Assembly: GCA_026168455.1 (NCBI GenBank)
Contig: CM047431.1
Location: 24,307,365 to 24,371,364 of the forward strand
Reading direction: 5' to 3'
Source: Theocolax elegans
Lineage: Eukaryota > Arthropoda > Insecta > Hymenoptera > Cerocephalidae
Length of the DNA: 64,000 bases
Shown here: positions 42,201 through 55,155 of the stretch, piece by piece
How the letters are laid out: every line of letters starts with the position of its first letter
Position numbering within the stretch: position 1 is the stretch's first letter
The notes under the pieces: generated by a model
What the model saw: only the letters and a program-made list of their open reading frames with translations
Told to the model about the DNA's origin: nothing
Databases searched by the model: none
Position numbers and translations under genes: made by a program

Positions 42201-45200
42201 AGAAATTCCTCAGAAATTCTCGAATATCCAGGAAATCCCATAATTAGTAGCGTCATCCCGAAATAAATCAGAAATTTCTGAAATATCCAGGAAATACCAC
42301 AATTAGTGGAGCCATTTCGAAATACCTCAGAAATTCTCGAAATATCCAGGAAATCCCTTAATTTGTAAAGTTATCCAGAAATTCCTCAGAAATTCCTGAA
42401 TATCCAGGAAATCCCGTAATTAGTGGAGTCTTTCAGAAATATTTCAGAAATTCCCGAAATATCCAGGAAATCTCTTATTTAGTACAATTATCCAGAAATA
42501 CCTCAGAAATTCCCGAAATATCCAGGGCATTCCGTTATTATTGGTGTTATCCCGAATTTCCCCAGAAATTCCCGAAAGATCCAGGAAATCCCGTAATTGG
42601 TAAAGGCATCACAAATTTACTCAGATATTCTCGAAATATCAAGGAAATCCCGTAATTAGTAGAGTTATCCTGAAATATCTCAGAAATTCCCGAAATATCC
42701 AGGAAATCCCTTAATTTGTAGAGTTATCCAGAAATTCCTCAGAAATTCCCGAAATATCCAGGAAATCCAGTAATTAGTGGAGTCTCTCTGAAATATGTCA
42801 GAAATTCCCGAAATATCCAGGAAATTCCGTAATTAGTAGATTCAGTAAAAATCCCGTAATTGGTAGAATCATCCCGAAGTACCTCGGAATTCCCAAAAGA
42901 TCCAGGAAATCCCGTAATTGGTAGATTTATTCCGAATTTCCTCAGATTTTCCCGAAATATACGGGAAATACCATAATTCGTGGAGTCTTTCAGAAATATT
43001 TCAGAAATTCCCGAAATATCCAGGAGATCCCTTATTTAGTAGAGTTATCCAGAAATACCTCAGAAATTCCCGAAATATTCAGGAAATCCCGTAATTAGTC
43101 GAGTTATCCAGAAATTCCTCAGAAATTCCCGAAATATCCAGGAAATCCCGTAATTAGTGGAGTCTCTCTGAAATATTTCAGAAATTCCTGAAATATCCAG
43201 GAAATCCCGTAATTAGTGGAGTCTCTCTGAAATATTTCAGAAATTCCCGAAATATCCAGGAAATCCCTTAATTTGTAGAGTTATCCAAAAATTCCTCAGA
43301 AATTCCTGAAATATCCAGGAAATCCCGTAATTAGTGGAGTCTTTCAGAAATATTTCAGAAATTCCCGAAATATCCAGGAAATCTCTTATTTAGTACAATT
43401 ATCCAGAAATACCTCAGAAATTCCCGAAATATCCAGGGCATTCCGTTATTATTGGTGTTATCCCGAATTTCCCCAGAAATTCCCGAAAGATCCAGGAAAT
43501 CCCGTAATTGGTAAAGGCATCACAAATTTACTCAGATATTCTCGAAATATCAAGGAAATCCCGTAATTAGTAGAGTTATCCTGAAATATCTCAGAAATTC
43601 CCGAAATATCCAGGATATCCCTTAATTTGTAGAGTTATCCAGAAATTCCTCAGGAATTCCCGAAATATCCAGGAAATCCAGTAATTAGTGGAGTCTCTCT
43701 GAAATATGTCAGAAATTCCCGAAATATCCAGGAAATTCCGTAATTAGTAGATTCAGTAGAAATCCCGTAATTGGTAGAATCATCCCGAAGTACCTCGGAA
43801 TTCCCAAAAGATCCAGGAAATCCCGTAATTGGTAGATTTATTCCGAATTTCCTCAGATTTTCCCGAAATATACGGGAAATACCATAATTCGTGGAGTCTT
43901 TCAGAAATATTTCAGAAATTCCCGAAATATCCAGGAGATCCCTTATTTAGTAGAGTTATCCAGAAATACCTCAGAAATTCCCGAAATATTCAGGAAATCC
44001 CGTAATTAGTAGAGTTATCCAGAAATTCCTCAGAAATTCCCGAAATATCCAGGAAATCCCGTAATTAGTGGAGTCTCTCTGAAATATTTCAGAAATTCCT
44101 GAAATATCCAGGAAATCCCGTAATTAGTGGAGTCCCTCTGAAATATTTCAGAAATTCCCGAAATATCCAGGAAATCCCTTAATTTGTAGAGTTATCCAAA
44201 AATACCACAGAAAATCCCGAAATATCCAGAAAATACCATAATTAGTGGAGTTTTTTTTAAATGCCTCAGCAATTACCGAAAGATCCAGGAAATCCCGTAA
44301 TTGGTAGAATCATCACGAAATTCCTCAGATATTCCCGAAATATCCAGAAAATCCCGTAATTAGTGGAGTCTTTCTGAAATATTTCAGAAATTCCCGAAAT
44401 ATCCAGGAAATCCCTTATTTAGTAGAGTCATCCAGAAATACCTCAGCAATTACCGAAAAATCCAGGAAATCCCGTAATTGGTAGAGTCATCACGAATTTC
44501 CTCAGATATTCCCGAAATATCAAGGAAATCCCGTAATTAGTAGAGTTATCCAGAAATATCTCAGAAATTCCCGAAATATCTAGGAAATCCCTTAATTTGT
44601 AGAGTTATCCAAAAATACGACAGAAATTCCTGAAATATCCAGGAAATACCATAATTAGTAGAGTTTTTTTTTAAATGCGTCAGCAATTACCGATAGATCC
44701 AGGAAATTCCGTAATTAGTATACTAATTTCGAAATTCCTCAGAAATTCCCGAAATATCCAGGAAATCCCGTAATTAGTAGCGTCATCCCGAAATTAATCA
44801 GAAATTTCTGAAATATCCAGGAAATCCCGTAATTAGTGTAGTCTCTCTGAAATATTTCAGAAATTCCCGAAATATACAGGAAATTCCGTAATTAGTAGAT
44901 TCATCCCGAATTTCCACAGATATTCCCGAAATATCCAGGAAATCCCTTATTTAGTAGAGTTATCCAGAAATACCTCCGAAATTCCTGAAATATCCAGGAA
45001 ATTCCGTTATTATTGGTGATATCCCGAATTTCCTCGGAAATTCCCGAAAGATCCAGGAAATCCCGTAATTGGTAGAGTCATCACGAATTTCCTCATATAT
45101 TCCCGAAATATCCAGAAAATTCCGTCATTAGTGGAGTCTTTCTGAAATATTTCAGAAATTCCCGAAATATCCAAGAAATCCCGTAATTAGTAGTCATCCC

Positions 45201-48200
45201 GAATTTTTCCAGAAATTCCCGAAATATCCAGAAATTCCCGTAATTAGTAGCGTCATCCCGAAATACTTCAGGAATTCACGAAAGATCGTGGAAATCCCGT
45301 AATTGGTAGAGTCATCACGAATTTCCTCAGAAATTCCCGAAATATCCTGGAAATCCCGTAATTAGTAGAGTTATCCAAAAATACCACAGAAATTCCCAAA
45401 ATATCCCGGAAATACCATAATTAGTGGAGTTTTTTTTTAAATGCCTCAGCAATTACCGAAAGATCCAGGAAATCCCGTAATTGGTAGAATCATCACGAAA
45501 TTCCTCAGATATTCCCGAAATATCCAGAAAATCCCGTAATTAGTGGAGTCTTTCTGAAATATTTCAGAAATTCCCGAAATATCCAGGAAATCCCTTATTT
45601 AGTAGAGTCATCCAGAAATACCTCAGAAATTCCCGAAATATCCAGGAAATTCCGTTATTATTGGTGTTACCCGAATTTCCTCAGAAATTCTCGAAAGATC
45701 CAGGAAATCCCGTATTTGGTAGAGTCATCACGAATTTCCTCAGATATTCCCGAAAGATCATGGAAATCCCGTAATTGGTAGATTCATCCCGAATTTCCTT
45801 AGATATTCCTGAAATATCCAGGAAATACCATAATTAGTAGAGTTTTTTTTTAAATGCGTCAGCAATTACCGATAGATCCAGGAAATTCCGTAATTAGTAT
45901 ACTAATTTCGAAATTCCTCAGAAATTCCCGAAATATCCAGGAAATCCCGTAATTAGTAGCGTCATCCCGAAATTAATCAGAAATTTCTGAAATATCCAGG
46001 AAATCCCGTAATTAGTGTAGTCTCTCTGAAATATGTCAGAAATTCCCGAAATATACAGGAAATTCCGTAATTAGTAGATTCATCCCGAATTTCCACAGAT
46101 ATTCCCGAAATATCCAGGAAATCCCTTATTAGTAGAGTTATCCAGAAATACCTCCGAAATTCCTGAAATATCCAGGAAATTCCGTTATTATTGGTGATAT
46201 CCCGAATTTCCTCGGAAATTCCCGAAAGATCCAGGAAATCCCGTAATTGGTAGAGTCATCACGAATTTCCTCATATATTCCCGAAATATCCAGAAAATTC
46301 CGTCATTAGTGGAGTCTTTCTGAAATATTTCAGAAATTCCCGAAATATCCAAGAAATCCCGTAATTAGTAGTCATCCCGAATTTTTCCAGAAATTCCCGA
46401 AATATCCAGAAATTCCCGTAATTAGTAGCGTCATCCCGAAATACTTCAGGAATTCACGAAAGATCGTGGAAATCCCGTAATTGGTAGAGTCATCACGAAT
46501 TTCCTCAGAAATTCCCGAAATATCCTGGAAATCCCGTAATTAGTAGAGTTATCCAGAAATATCTCAGAAATTCCCGAATATCCAGGAAATCCCTTAATTT
46601 GTAGAGTTATCCAGAAATTCCTCAGAAATTCCCGAATATCCAGGAAATCCAGTAATTAGTGGAGTCTCTCTGAAATATGTCAGAAATTCCCGAAATATCC
46701 AGGAAATTCCGTAATTAGTAGATTCAGTAGAAATCCCGTAATTGGTAGAATCATCCCGAAGTACCTCGGAATTCCCAAAAGATCCAGGAAATCCCGTAAT
46801 TGGTAGATTTATTCCGAATTTCCTCATATATTCCCGAAATATCCAGAAAATTCCGTCATTAGTGGAGTCTTTCTGAAATATTTCAGAAATTCCCGAAATA
46901 TCCAAGAAATCCCGTAATTAGTAGTCATCCCGAATTTTTCCAGAAATTCCCGAAATATCCAGAAATTCCCGTAATTAGTAGCGTCATCCCGAAATACCTC
47001 AGAAATTCCCGAAATATCCAGGAAATTCCGTTATTATTGGTGTTATCCCGAATTTACTCAGAAATTTCCGAAATATCCTGGAAATCCCGTAATTAGTAGA
47101 GTTATCCAGAAATACCTCAGAAATTCCCGAATATCCAGGAAATCCCTTATTTAGTAGAGTTATCCAGAAATTCCTCAGAAATTCCCGAAATATCCAGAAA
47201 ATCCCGTAATTAGTGGAGTCTCTCTGAAATATTTCAGAAATTCCCGAAATATCCAGGAAATCCCGTAATTAGTGTAGTCTCTCTGAAATATTTCAGAAAT
47301 TCCCGAAATATCCTGGAAATCCCGTAATTGGTAGAATCATCCCGATATACCTCGGAATTCCCAAAAGATCCAGGAAATCCCGTAATTGGTAGAATCATCA
47401 CGAATTTCCTCAGATGTTCCCGAAATATCCAGGAAATACCATAATTAGTGGAGTCTTTCTGAAATATTTCAGAAATTCCCGAAATATCCAGGAAATCCCT
47501 TATTTAGTAGAGTTATCCAGAAATACCTCAGAAATTCCCGAAATATCCAGGAAATCCCGTAATTAGTAGAGTTATCCAGAAATACCTCAGAAATTCCCGA
47601 AATATCCAGGAAATCCCGTAATTAGTGGAGTCTCTCTGAAATATTTCAGAAATTCCCGAAATATCCAAGAAATCCCGTAATTAGTGGAGTCTTTCTGAAA
47701 TATTTCAGAAATTCCCGAAATATCCAGGAAATCCCTTATTTAGTAGAGTCATCCAGAAATACCTCAGAAATTCCCGAAATATCCAGGAAATTCCGTTATT
47801 ATTGGTGTTACCCGAATTTCCTCAGAAATTCTCGAAAGATCCAGGAAATCCCGTATTTGGTAGAGTCATCACGAATTTCCTCAGATATTCCCGAAAGATC
47901 ATGGAAATCCCGTAATTGGTAGATTCATCCCGAATTTCCTTAGATATTCCCGAAATATCCAGGAAATACCATAATTAGTGGAGCCTTTCTGAAATATTTC
48001 AGAAATTCCCGAAATATCCAGGAAATCCCGTAATTAGTGGAGTCTCTCTGAAATATTTTAGAAATTCCCGAAATATAAGGGAAATTCCGTAATTAGTAGA
48101 TTCATCCCGAATTTCCACAGAAATTCGCGTAATATCCAGGAAATCCCGTAATTGGTAGAATCATCCCGATATACCTCGGAATTCCCAAAAGATCCAGGAA

Positions 48201-49204
48201 ATCCCGTATTTGGTAGAGTCATCACGAATTTCCTCAGATGTTCCCGAAATATACAGGAAATCCCGTAATTAGTAGCGTCATCCCGAAATACCTCAGAAAT
48301 TCCCGAAAGATCCAGGAATTCCCGTAATTGGTAGAGTCATCACGAATTTCCTCATATATTCCCGAAATATCCAGAAAATTCCGTCATTAGTGGAAGTCTT
48401 TCTGAAATATTTCAGAAATTCCCGAAATATCCAGAAAATCCCGTTATTATTGGTGTTATCCCGAATTTACTCAGAAATTTCCGAAATATCCTGGAAATCC
48501 CGTAATTAGTAGAGTGATCCAGAAATACCTCAGAAATTCCCGAAATATCCAGGAAATTCCGTAATTAGTGGAGTCTTTCTGAAATATTTCAGAAATTCCC
48601 GAAATATCCAGGAAATTCCGTAATTAGTGGAGTCTTTCTGAAATATTTCAGAAATTCCCGAAATATCCAGGAAATTCCGTAATTAGTAGCGTCATCCCGA
48701 AATACCTCAGCAATTCCCGAAAGATCCTGAAAATCCCGTAATTGGTAGAATCATCACGAATTTCCTCAGATATTGCCGAAATATCCAAAAAATCCCATAA
48801 TTAGTGGAGTCTTTCTGAAATATTTGAGAAATTCCCGAAATATCCAGAAATTCCCGTAATTGGTAGCGTCATCTCGAAATACCTCAGGAATTCCCGAAAG
48901 ATCCAGGAAATCCCGTATTTGGTAGAGTCATAACGAATTTCCTCAGATGTTCCCGAAATATCCAGGAAATCCCGTAATTAGTAGCGTCATCCCGAAATAC
49001 CTCAGAAATTCCCGAAAGATCCAGGAATTCCCGTAATTGGTAGAGTCATCACGAATTTCCTCATATATTACCGAAATATCCAGGATATCCCGTAATTAGT
49101 GGAAGTCTTTCTGAAATATTTCAGAAATTCCCGAAATATCCAGGAAACCCCGTAATTAGTCGACTCATCCCGAATTTCCTCCGAAATTCACGAAAGATCT
49201 AGGA
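39212..49204. repeat. 59-bp satellite DNA, about 10 kb, with higher-order repeats
   Basis: Monomer close to CCCGTAATTAGTRGAGT-(NN)-TCCNGAAATAYYTCAGAAATT-CCCGAAATATCCAGGAAAT, period 59 bp, roughly 170 copies. Variants are ordered into higher-order units. GGGCATTCCGTTATTATTGG recurs at 40635, 41166, 41997, 42525 and 43436 (531, 831, 528 and 911 bp apart). A block at about 44.66-45.37 kb recurs at 45.84-46.55 kb (1,179 bp, about 20 monomers). No gene. Open frames inside arise because 59-bp periods shift frame. Confidence 0.97.
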
Positions 49205-49672
49205 ACTGTTTGTCATAATTCCAGGGACACATAAAGTCTAAAAAAGATATTGTTTATTGATATAATTATTTACAGTAAAATGGGAATTCACAGAAAAATG
49301 CTTATTTTAGATATATTTCTAAATATAATTTGTTATTAATATTACAAATAATATATATTTATTATAATTTTTGAATACATACAATTTATACCTGGCACCA
49401 CGACAATTAATTGTTGACAACAAAATTAATTATCGGTTGTGCAATTGTAATAATTAATGGTAAAATGTATGTATAAAAATTTGTACGTACGTACGTACGC
49501 AGACTACTGAAACTTCCAAGCCAAAAAACTAATAAAAAACGACTCTTTAAAAAATTTGTAATAGTGGTAAATTTATCCTCGTATCAATGCGATCACAATG
49601 GACTCATAAAAAATGACATTCACTAAATATTTTTTACAGTATAAGGGGTTTTTTACAGAAAGATTCACAATT
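49205..49672. other. AT-rich spacer
   Basis: No gene seen. A short (GTAC)n run lies at 49484-49499. Confidence 0.5.
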
Positions 49673-50504
49673 TCACTTATAAAATTTTAATATTATGTAG
49701 ATAGTAGCAGAAATAATATTATGACGATTGTGAAAGGGCGCAGGGTTGTTGCTAAGATCAACAATTGAGTCGTTGTCATCGACAAAAATGACATCCAGCC
49801 AAGTACCCAAGGTGGAAGTGAAATGCGTGGGTCCATGCTGAACAAGCTGCAAAGAAAGTTCCGCTGATAAATTGCGAACGAACTTAGCAACATCACATTC
49901 CTTGAGAATATCGGTATTCAGATCACACATGAAAAATTTCTGACTATAATAAAGGCTAAAATTGCGCAGATTATTTAAAAAGTCTACTTCACTTACAAAA
50001 GCAATCTTTGGTAGCCGATAGATAACGACAACAAATATAGGAGGCGAATCACGCTCTTGAATGTTGCATAAAATATATTCAAGTATGCCTGGTTTAAAAG
50101 GTAGCTCGGTTTTAAACGTCGATAATATTTGACATTTAAGGTCAGATTTTACGTATAAAGCCACCCCACCGCCAATGAAATTTCGGTCTTGCCTAATTAT
50201 CATATAGTCCCTTATCTGAATGACGGTATCTTCAATCCTCGAGTCAAGCCTAAACTCCGCTACCCCAAAGAGATCATAGGAGAGCAAATCAGAAAGAACC
50301 TGACAAAGTTAATATGAGCCCTGAGAGAGCCTATGTTGAAAAAGCCCGAACGCAATCTCCCCACATTAGTACCCCTCGACCCTCCGATAGCACTCTCATG
50401 CAGGTAATTTTCTTCAGACAGTACATTATTGTTATCATTATTACTGTTTTTGATATCATTATTGTTACAATCACCTAGGACGGTGTCAGATGTATTTGTG
50501 TTAG
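49673..50504 (-). pseudogene. LINE-F endonuclease domain
   Basis: Minus strand: RLRSGFFNIGSLRAHI starts the fold (Asn motif). After a frame change come DLFGVAEFRLD (Glu), FIGGGVALYVKSDL, FMCDLNTDIL (DLN in place of DFN), TWLDVIFVDDND and FHNRHNIISATI (His region). The reading ends at a stop at 49673, and no RT follows, so the copy is 3'-truncated. Upstream it runs into Asn-rich low-complexity sequence and the 15-bp duplication at 50505. Confidence 0.75.
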
Positions 50505-50519
50505 AACATTTGCATTTAT
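50505..50519. repeat. Left target duplication of the ribozyme array
   Basis: AACATTTGCATTTAT, identical to 57146-57160. Confidence 0.88.
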
Positions 50520-50643
50520 ATGTATAATAATATCGGTCTCTCCGAACCAAATGCTTTACTTTTAGAATAAAGCAGGCCTATGGTACTCTTTGTCCACTAT
50601 GGTTGGTGGAATTTCCCAGAGCACGGCCCTTTAAAATAATTAA

Positions 50644-50712
50644 AGGCGTTTCGTCCTCGATCTCCAGCTTGGACTCCTCAGTAAGGAACTGGAGATCTTA
50701 CCTTAGACGCCT
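50644..50712 (-). ncRNA. Hammerhead ribozyme, copy 1
   Basis: 69 nt; the full consensus core CTGAGGA ... GAAA with stems I, II and III is intact. Confidence 0.88.
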
Positions 50713-51031
50713 GTCGCAAGATGATATGCGACGCCAGCAAGATGTTCTGCGGCTATATATATAGAAAACAGACGACGATCTCTCCAACGAGTGTAGAGAG
50801 AAAGTCGTCTCCCTCTGGTGGTGGGAAAAGCCACCAGCCAGAGCGCGAATTTTTAGACCGTATCGCGAGTTATTTGTTACAAAATTTTAACGTTCGGTAA
50901 TATGTATATGTATAATAATATCGGTCTCTCCGAACCAAATGCTTTACTTTTAGAATAAAGCAGGCCTATGGTACTCTTTGTCCACTATGGTTGGTGGAAT
51001 TTCCCAGAGCACGGCCCTTTAAAATAATTAA

Positions 51032-51100
51032 AGGCGTTTCGTCCTCGATCTCCAGCTTGGACTCCTCAGTAAGGAACTGGAGATCTTACCTTAGACGCCT
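51032..51100 (-). ncRNA. Hammerhead ribozyme, copy 2
   Basis: Identical to copy 1, 388 bp away. Confidence 0.88.
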
Positions 51101-51419
51101 GTCGCAAGATGATATGCGACGCCAGCAAGATGTTCTGCGGCTATATATATAGAAAACAGACGACGATCTCTCCAACGAGTGTAGAGAGAAAGTCGTCTCC
51201 CTCTGGTGGTGGGAAAAGCCACCAGCCAGAGCGCGAATTTTTAGACCGTATCGCGAGTTATTTGTTACAAAATTTTAACGTTCGGTAATATGTATATGTA
51301 TAATAATATCGGTCTCTCCGAACCAAATGCTTTACTTTTAGAATAAAGCAGGCCTATCGTACTCTTTGTCCACTATGGTTGGTGGAATTTCCCAGAGCAC
51401 GGTCTTTTAAAATATTTAA

Positions 51420-51488
51420 AGGCGTTTCGTCCTCGATCTCCAGCTTGGACTCCTCAGTAAGGAACTGGAGATCTTACCTTAGACGCCT
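51420..51488 (-). ncRNA. Hammerhead ribozyme, copy 3
   Basis: Core and stems intact; the flanking unit has a few substitutions. Confidence 0.88.
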
Positions 51489-51806
51489 GTCGCAAGATGA
51501 TATGCGACGCCAGCAAGATGTTCTGCGGCTATATATATAGAAAACAGACGACGATCTCTCCAACGAGTGTAGAGAGATAGTCGTATCACTCTGGTGGTGG
51601 GAAAAGCCACCAGCCAGAGCGCGAATTTTTAGACCGTATCGCGAGTTATTTGTTACAAAATTTTAACGTTCGGTAATATGTATATGTATAATAATATCGG
51701 TCTCTCCGAACCAAATGCTTTACTTTTAGAATAAAGCAGGCCTATCGTACTCTTTGTCCACTATGGTTGGTGGAATTGCCAGAGCACGGCCTTTTAAAAT
51801 AATTAA

Positions 51807-51875
51807 AGGCGTTTCGTCCTCGATCTCCAGCTTGGACTCCTCAGTAAGGAACTGGAGATCTTACCTTAGACGCCT
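51807..51875 (-). ncRNA. Hammerhead ribozyme, copy 4
   Basis: Core and stems intact. Confidence 0.88.
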
Positions 51876-52463
51876 GTCGCAAGATGATATGCGACGCCAG
51901 CAAGATGTTCTGCGGCTATATATATAGAAAACAGACGACGATCTCTCCAACGAGTGTAGAGAGAAAGTCGTCTCCCTCTGGTGGTGGGAAAAGCCACCAG
52001 CCAGAGCGCGAATTTTAGACCGTATCGCGAGTTATTTGTTACAAAATTTTTAACGTTCGGTAATATGTATATGTATAATAATATCGGTCTCTCCGAACCA
52101 AATGCTTACTTTTAGAATAAAGCAGGCCTATCGTACTCTTTGTCCACTATGGTTGGTGAATTTCCCAGAGCAACGTCCTGTTAAAATAATTAAAGAGAAA
52201 ACAGACGACGATCTCTCCAACGAGTGTAGAGAGAAAGTCGTCTCCCTCTGGTGGTGGGAAAAGCCACCAGCCAGAGCGCGAATTTTTAGACCGTATCGCG
52301 AGTTATTTGTTACAAAATTTTAACGTTCGGTAATATGTATATGTATATAATATCGGTCTCTCCGAACCAAATGCTTTACTTTTAGAATAAAGCAGGCCTA
52401 TCGTACTCTTTGTCCACTATGGTTGGTGGAATTTCCCAGAGCACGGCCTTTTAAAATAATTAA

Positions 52464-52532
52464 AGGCGTTTCGTCCTCGATCTCCAGCTTGGACTCCTCA
52501 GTAAGGAACTGGAGATCTTACCTTAGACGCCT
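52464..52532 (-). ncRNA. Hammerhead ribozyme, copy 6
   Basis: Core and stems intact. The preceding unit (52054-52323) has lost its ribozyme through a 118-bp deletion at about 52193. Confidence 0.88.
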
Positions 52533-52851
52533 GTCGCAAGATGATATGCGACGCCAGCAAGATGTTCTGCGGCTATATATATAGAAAACAGACGACGATC
52601 TCTCCAACGAGTGTAGAGAGATAGTCGTCTCACTCTGGTGGTGGGAAAAGCCACCAGCCAGAGCGCGAATTTTTAGACCGTATCGCGAGTTATTTGTTAC
52701 AAAATTTTAACGTTCGGTAATATGTATATGTATAATAATATCGGTCTCTCCGAATCAAATGCTTTACTTTTAGAATAAAGCAGGCCTATCGTACTCTTTG
52801 TCCACTATGGTTGGTGGAATTTCCCAGAGCACGGCCTTTTAAAATAATTAA

Positions 52852-52920
52852 AGGCGTTTCGTCCTCGATCTCCAGCTTGGACTCCTCAGTAAGGAACTGG
52901 AGATCTTACCTTAGACGCCT
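52852..52920 (-). ncRNA. Hammerhead ribozyme, copy 7
   Basis: Core and stems intact; last unit of the first plus cluster. Confidence 0.88.
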
Positions 52921-53098
52921 GTCGCAAGATGATATGCGACGCCAGCAAGATGTTCTGCGGCTATATATATAGAAAACAGACGACGATCTCTCCAACGAGT
53001 GTAGAGAGATAGTCGTCTCACTCTGGTGGTGGGAAAAGCCACCAGCCAGAGCGCGAATTTTTAGACCGTATCGCGAGTTATTTGTTACAAAATTTTAA

Positions 53099-53325
53099 CC
53101 GGAATCTATTTTATATTTATGGCGTGCGTGTTTTAATAATAGATTCCTTCGGAAGAGGTAGCTGCCCCACCTCTCCTCCCTTTTAAAGAAAATTATAATA
53201 ACTTTTTTTCTTTATATATGTGATGCGGCGAAATAATAATTATTGTTTTAAATAAGATGAATTTATCGTTCGGTGATATGTATATGTGTAATGTATATAA
53301 TATCGGTCTCTCCGAACGAAAACGT
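53099..53325 (+). repeat. X segment 1 (orientation switch)
   Basis: About 226 bp unlike the 388-bp unit, with a perfect GGAATCTATT/AATAGATTCC hairpin (stem 10 bp), a GAGGT/ACCTC stem and an AT-rich stretch. It ends in a partial unit start (GTTCGGTGATATG to CCGAAC) before inverted copies begin. Confidence 0.85.
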
Positions 53326-53460
53326 CGCACTCTGGCTGGTGGTTTTTCCCACCACCAGATGGAGACGACTATCTCTCTACACTCGTTGGAGAGATTGTCG
53401 TCTCTTTTCTATATATATAGCCGCAGAATATCTTGCTGGCGTCGCGGTTCATCTTGCGAC

Positions 53461-53529
53461 AGGCGTCTAAGGTAAGATCTCCAGTTCCTTACTGAGGAGT
53501 CCAAGCTGGAGATCGAGGACGAAACGCCT
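53461..53529 (+). ncRNA. Hammerhead ribozyme, copy 8 (reference description)
   Basis: Stem III AGGCGT (53461-53466) pairs with ACGCCT (53524-53529). The predicted cut is after C53467 (GTC). Stem I is TAAGG/CCTTA (53468-53472 and 53487-53491). The core CTGAGGA (53492-53498) is followed by stem II GTCC/GGAC (53499-53502 and 53517-53520) and GAAA (53521-53524). All invariant positions of the family consensus are met. The open helix is III, so this is the type III layout. Confidence 0.9.
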
Positions 53530-53846
53530 TTAATTATTTTAAAAGGCCGTGCTCTGGGAAATTCCACCAACCATAGTGGACAAAGAGTACGATAGGCCTG
53601 CTTATTCTAAAAGTAAAGCATTTGGTTCGGAGAGACCGATATTATTATACATATACATATTACCGAACGTTAAAATTTTGTAACAAATAACTCGCGATAC
53701 GGTCTAAAAATTCGCGCTCTGGCTGGTGGCTTTTCCCACCACCAGAGGGAGACGACTTTCTCTCTACACTCGTTGGAGAGATCGTCGTCTGTTTTCTATT
53801 ATATAGCCGCAGAATATCTTGCTGGCGTCGCATATCATCTTGCGAC

Positions 53847-53915
53847 AGGCGTCTAAGGTAAGATCTCCAGTTCCTTACTGAGGAGTCCAAGCTGGAGATC
53901 GAGGACGAAACGCCT
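53847..53915 (+). ncRNA. Hammerhead ribozyme, copy 9
   Basis: Core and stems intact. Confidence 0.88.
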
Positions 53916-54234
53916 TTAATTATTTTAAAAGACCGTGCTCTGGGAAATTCCACCAACCATAGTGGACAAAGAGTACGATAGGCCTGCTTTATTCTAAAAG
54001 TAAAGCATTTGGTTCGGAGAGACCGATATTATTATACATATACATATTACCGAACGTTAAAATTTTGTAACAAATAACTCGCGATACGGTCTAAAAATTC
54101 GCGCTCTGGCTGGTGGCTTTTCCCACCACCAGAGGGAGACGACTTTCTCTCTACACTCGTTGGAGAGATCGTCGTCTGTTTTCTATATATATAGCCGCAG
54201 AACATCTTGCTGGCGTCGCATATCATCTTGCGAC

Positions 54235-54303
54235 AGGCGTCTAAGGTAAGATCTCCAGTTCCTTACTGAGGAGTTCTAGCTGGAGATCGAGGACGAAACG
54301 CCT
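54235..54303 (+). ncRNA. Hammerhead ribozyme, copy 10
   Basis: Stem II is GTTC/GGAC, so one pair becomes T-G wobble; the core is unchanged. Confidence 0.85.
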
Positions 54304-54467
54304 TTAATTATTTTAAAAGGCCGTGCTCTGGGAAATTCCACCAACCATAGTGGACAAAGAGTACGATAGGCCTGCTTTATTCTAAAAGTAAAGCATTTGG
54401 TTCGGAGAGACCGATATTATTATACATATACATATTACCGAACGTTAAAATTTTGTAACATTTGCAT

Positions 54468-54680
54468 CTATTTTATATTTATGGCGTGCGTGTTTTAATA
54501 ATAGATTCCTTCGGAAGAGGTAGCTGCCCCACCTCTCCTCCCTTTTAAAGAAAATTATAATAACTTTTTTTCTTTATATATGTGATGCGGCGAAATAATA
54601 ATTATTGTTTTAAATAAGATGAATTTATCGTTCGGTGATATGTATATGTGTAATGTATATAATATCGGTCTCTCCGAACC
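54468..54680 (+). repeat. X segment 2, preceded by part of the target duplication
   Basis: Copy of X, joined to AACATTTGCAT (54457-54467), the first 11 bases of the 15-bp duplication. The inverted cluster before it ends exactly as the array's right end does. Confidence 0.85.
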
Positions 54681-54774
54681 AAATGCTTTACTTTTAGAAT
54701 AAAGCAGGCCTATCGTACTCTTTGTCCACTATGGTTGGTGAATTTCCCAGAGCACGGTCTTTTAAAATAATTAA

Positions 54775-54843
54775 AGGCGTTTCGTCCTCGATCTCCAGCT
54801 TGGACTCCTCAGTAAGGAACTGGAGATCTTACCTTAGACGCCT
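54775..54843 (-). ncRNA. Hammerhead ribozyme, copy 11
   Basis: Core and stems intact. Confidence 0.88.
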
Positions 54844-55155
54844 GTCGCAAGATGATATGCGACGCCAGCAAGATGTTCTGCGGCTATATATATAGAAAAC
54901 AGACGACGATCTCTCCAACGAGTGTAGAGAGAAGTCGTCTCTCTGGTGGTGGGAAAAGCCACCAGCCAGAGCGCGAATTTTTAGACCGTATCGCGAGTTA
55001 TTTGTTACAAAATTTTAACGTTCGGTAATATGTATATGTATATATATCGGTCTCTCCGAACCAAATGCTTTACTTTTAGAATAAAGCAGGCCTATCGTAC
55101 TCTTTTCCACTATGGTTGGTGGAATTTCCCAGAGCCGGCCTTTTAAAATAATTAA

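Noticed and set aside
46594..46905. 103-codon open frame in the satellite
   Set aside because: The translation is a repeated peptide made by the 59-bp monomers (stops absent by chance), with no start context or conservation signal.
39212..49204. CRISPR array
   Set aside because: Continuous tandem monomers without repeat-spacer alternation, in a eukaryotic context.
50520..53098. Second hammerhead on the opposite strand of each unit
   Set aside because: No CTGANGA plus GAAA arrangement on the other strand; only one polarity is supported.
53660..53956. 98-codon frame in the 388-bp unit (also in shifted forms at 56058 and elsewhere)
   Set aside because: Open only in copies with an altered TA run; most units carry a stop. 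The unit is better explained by its ribozyme and hairpins.
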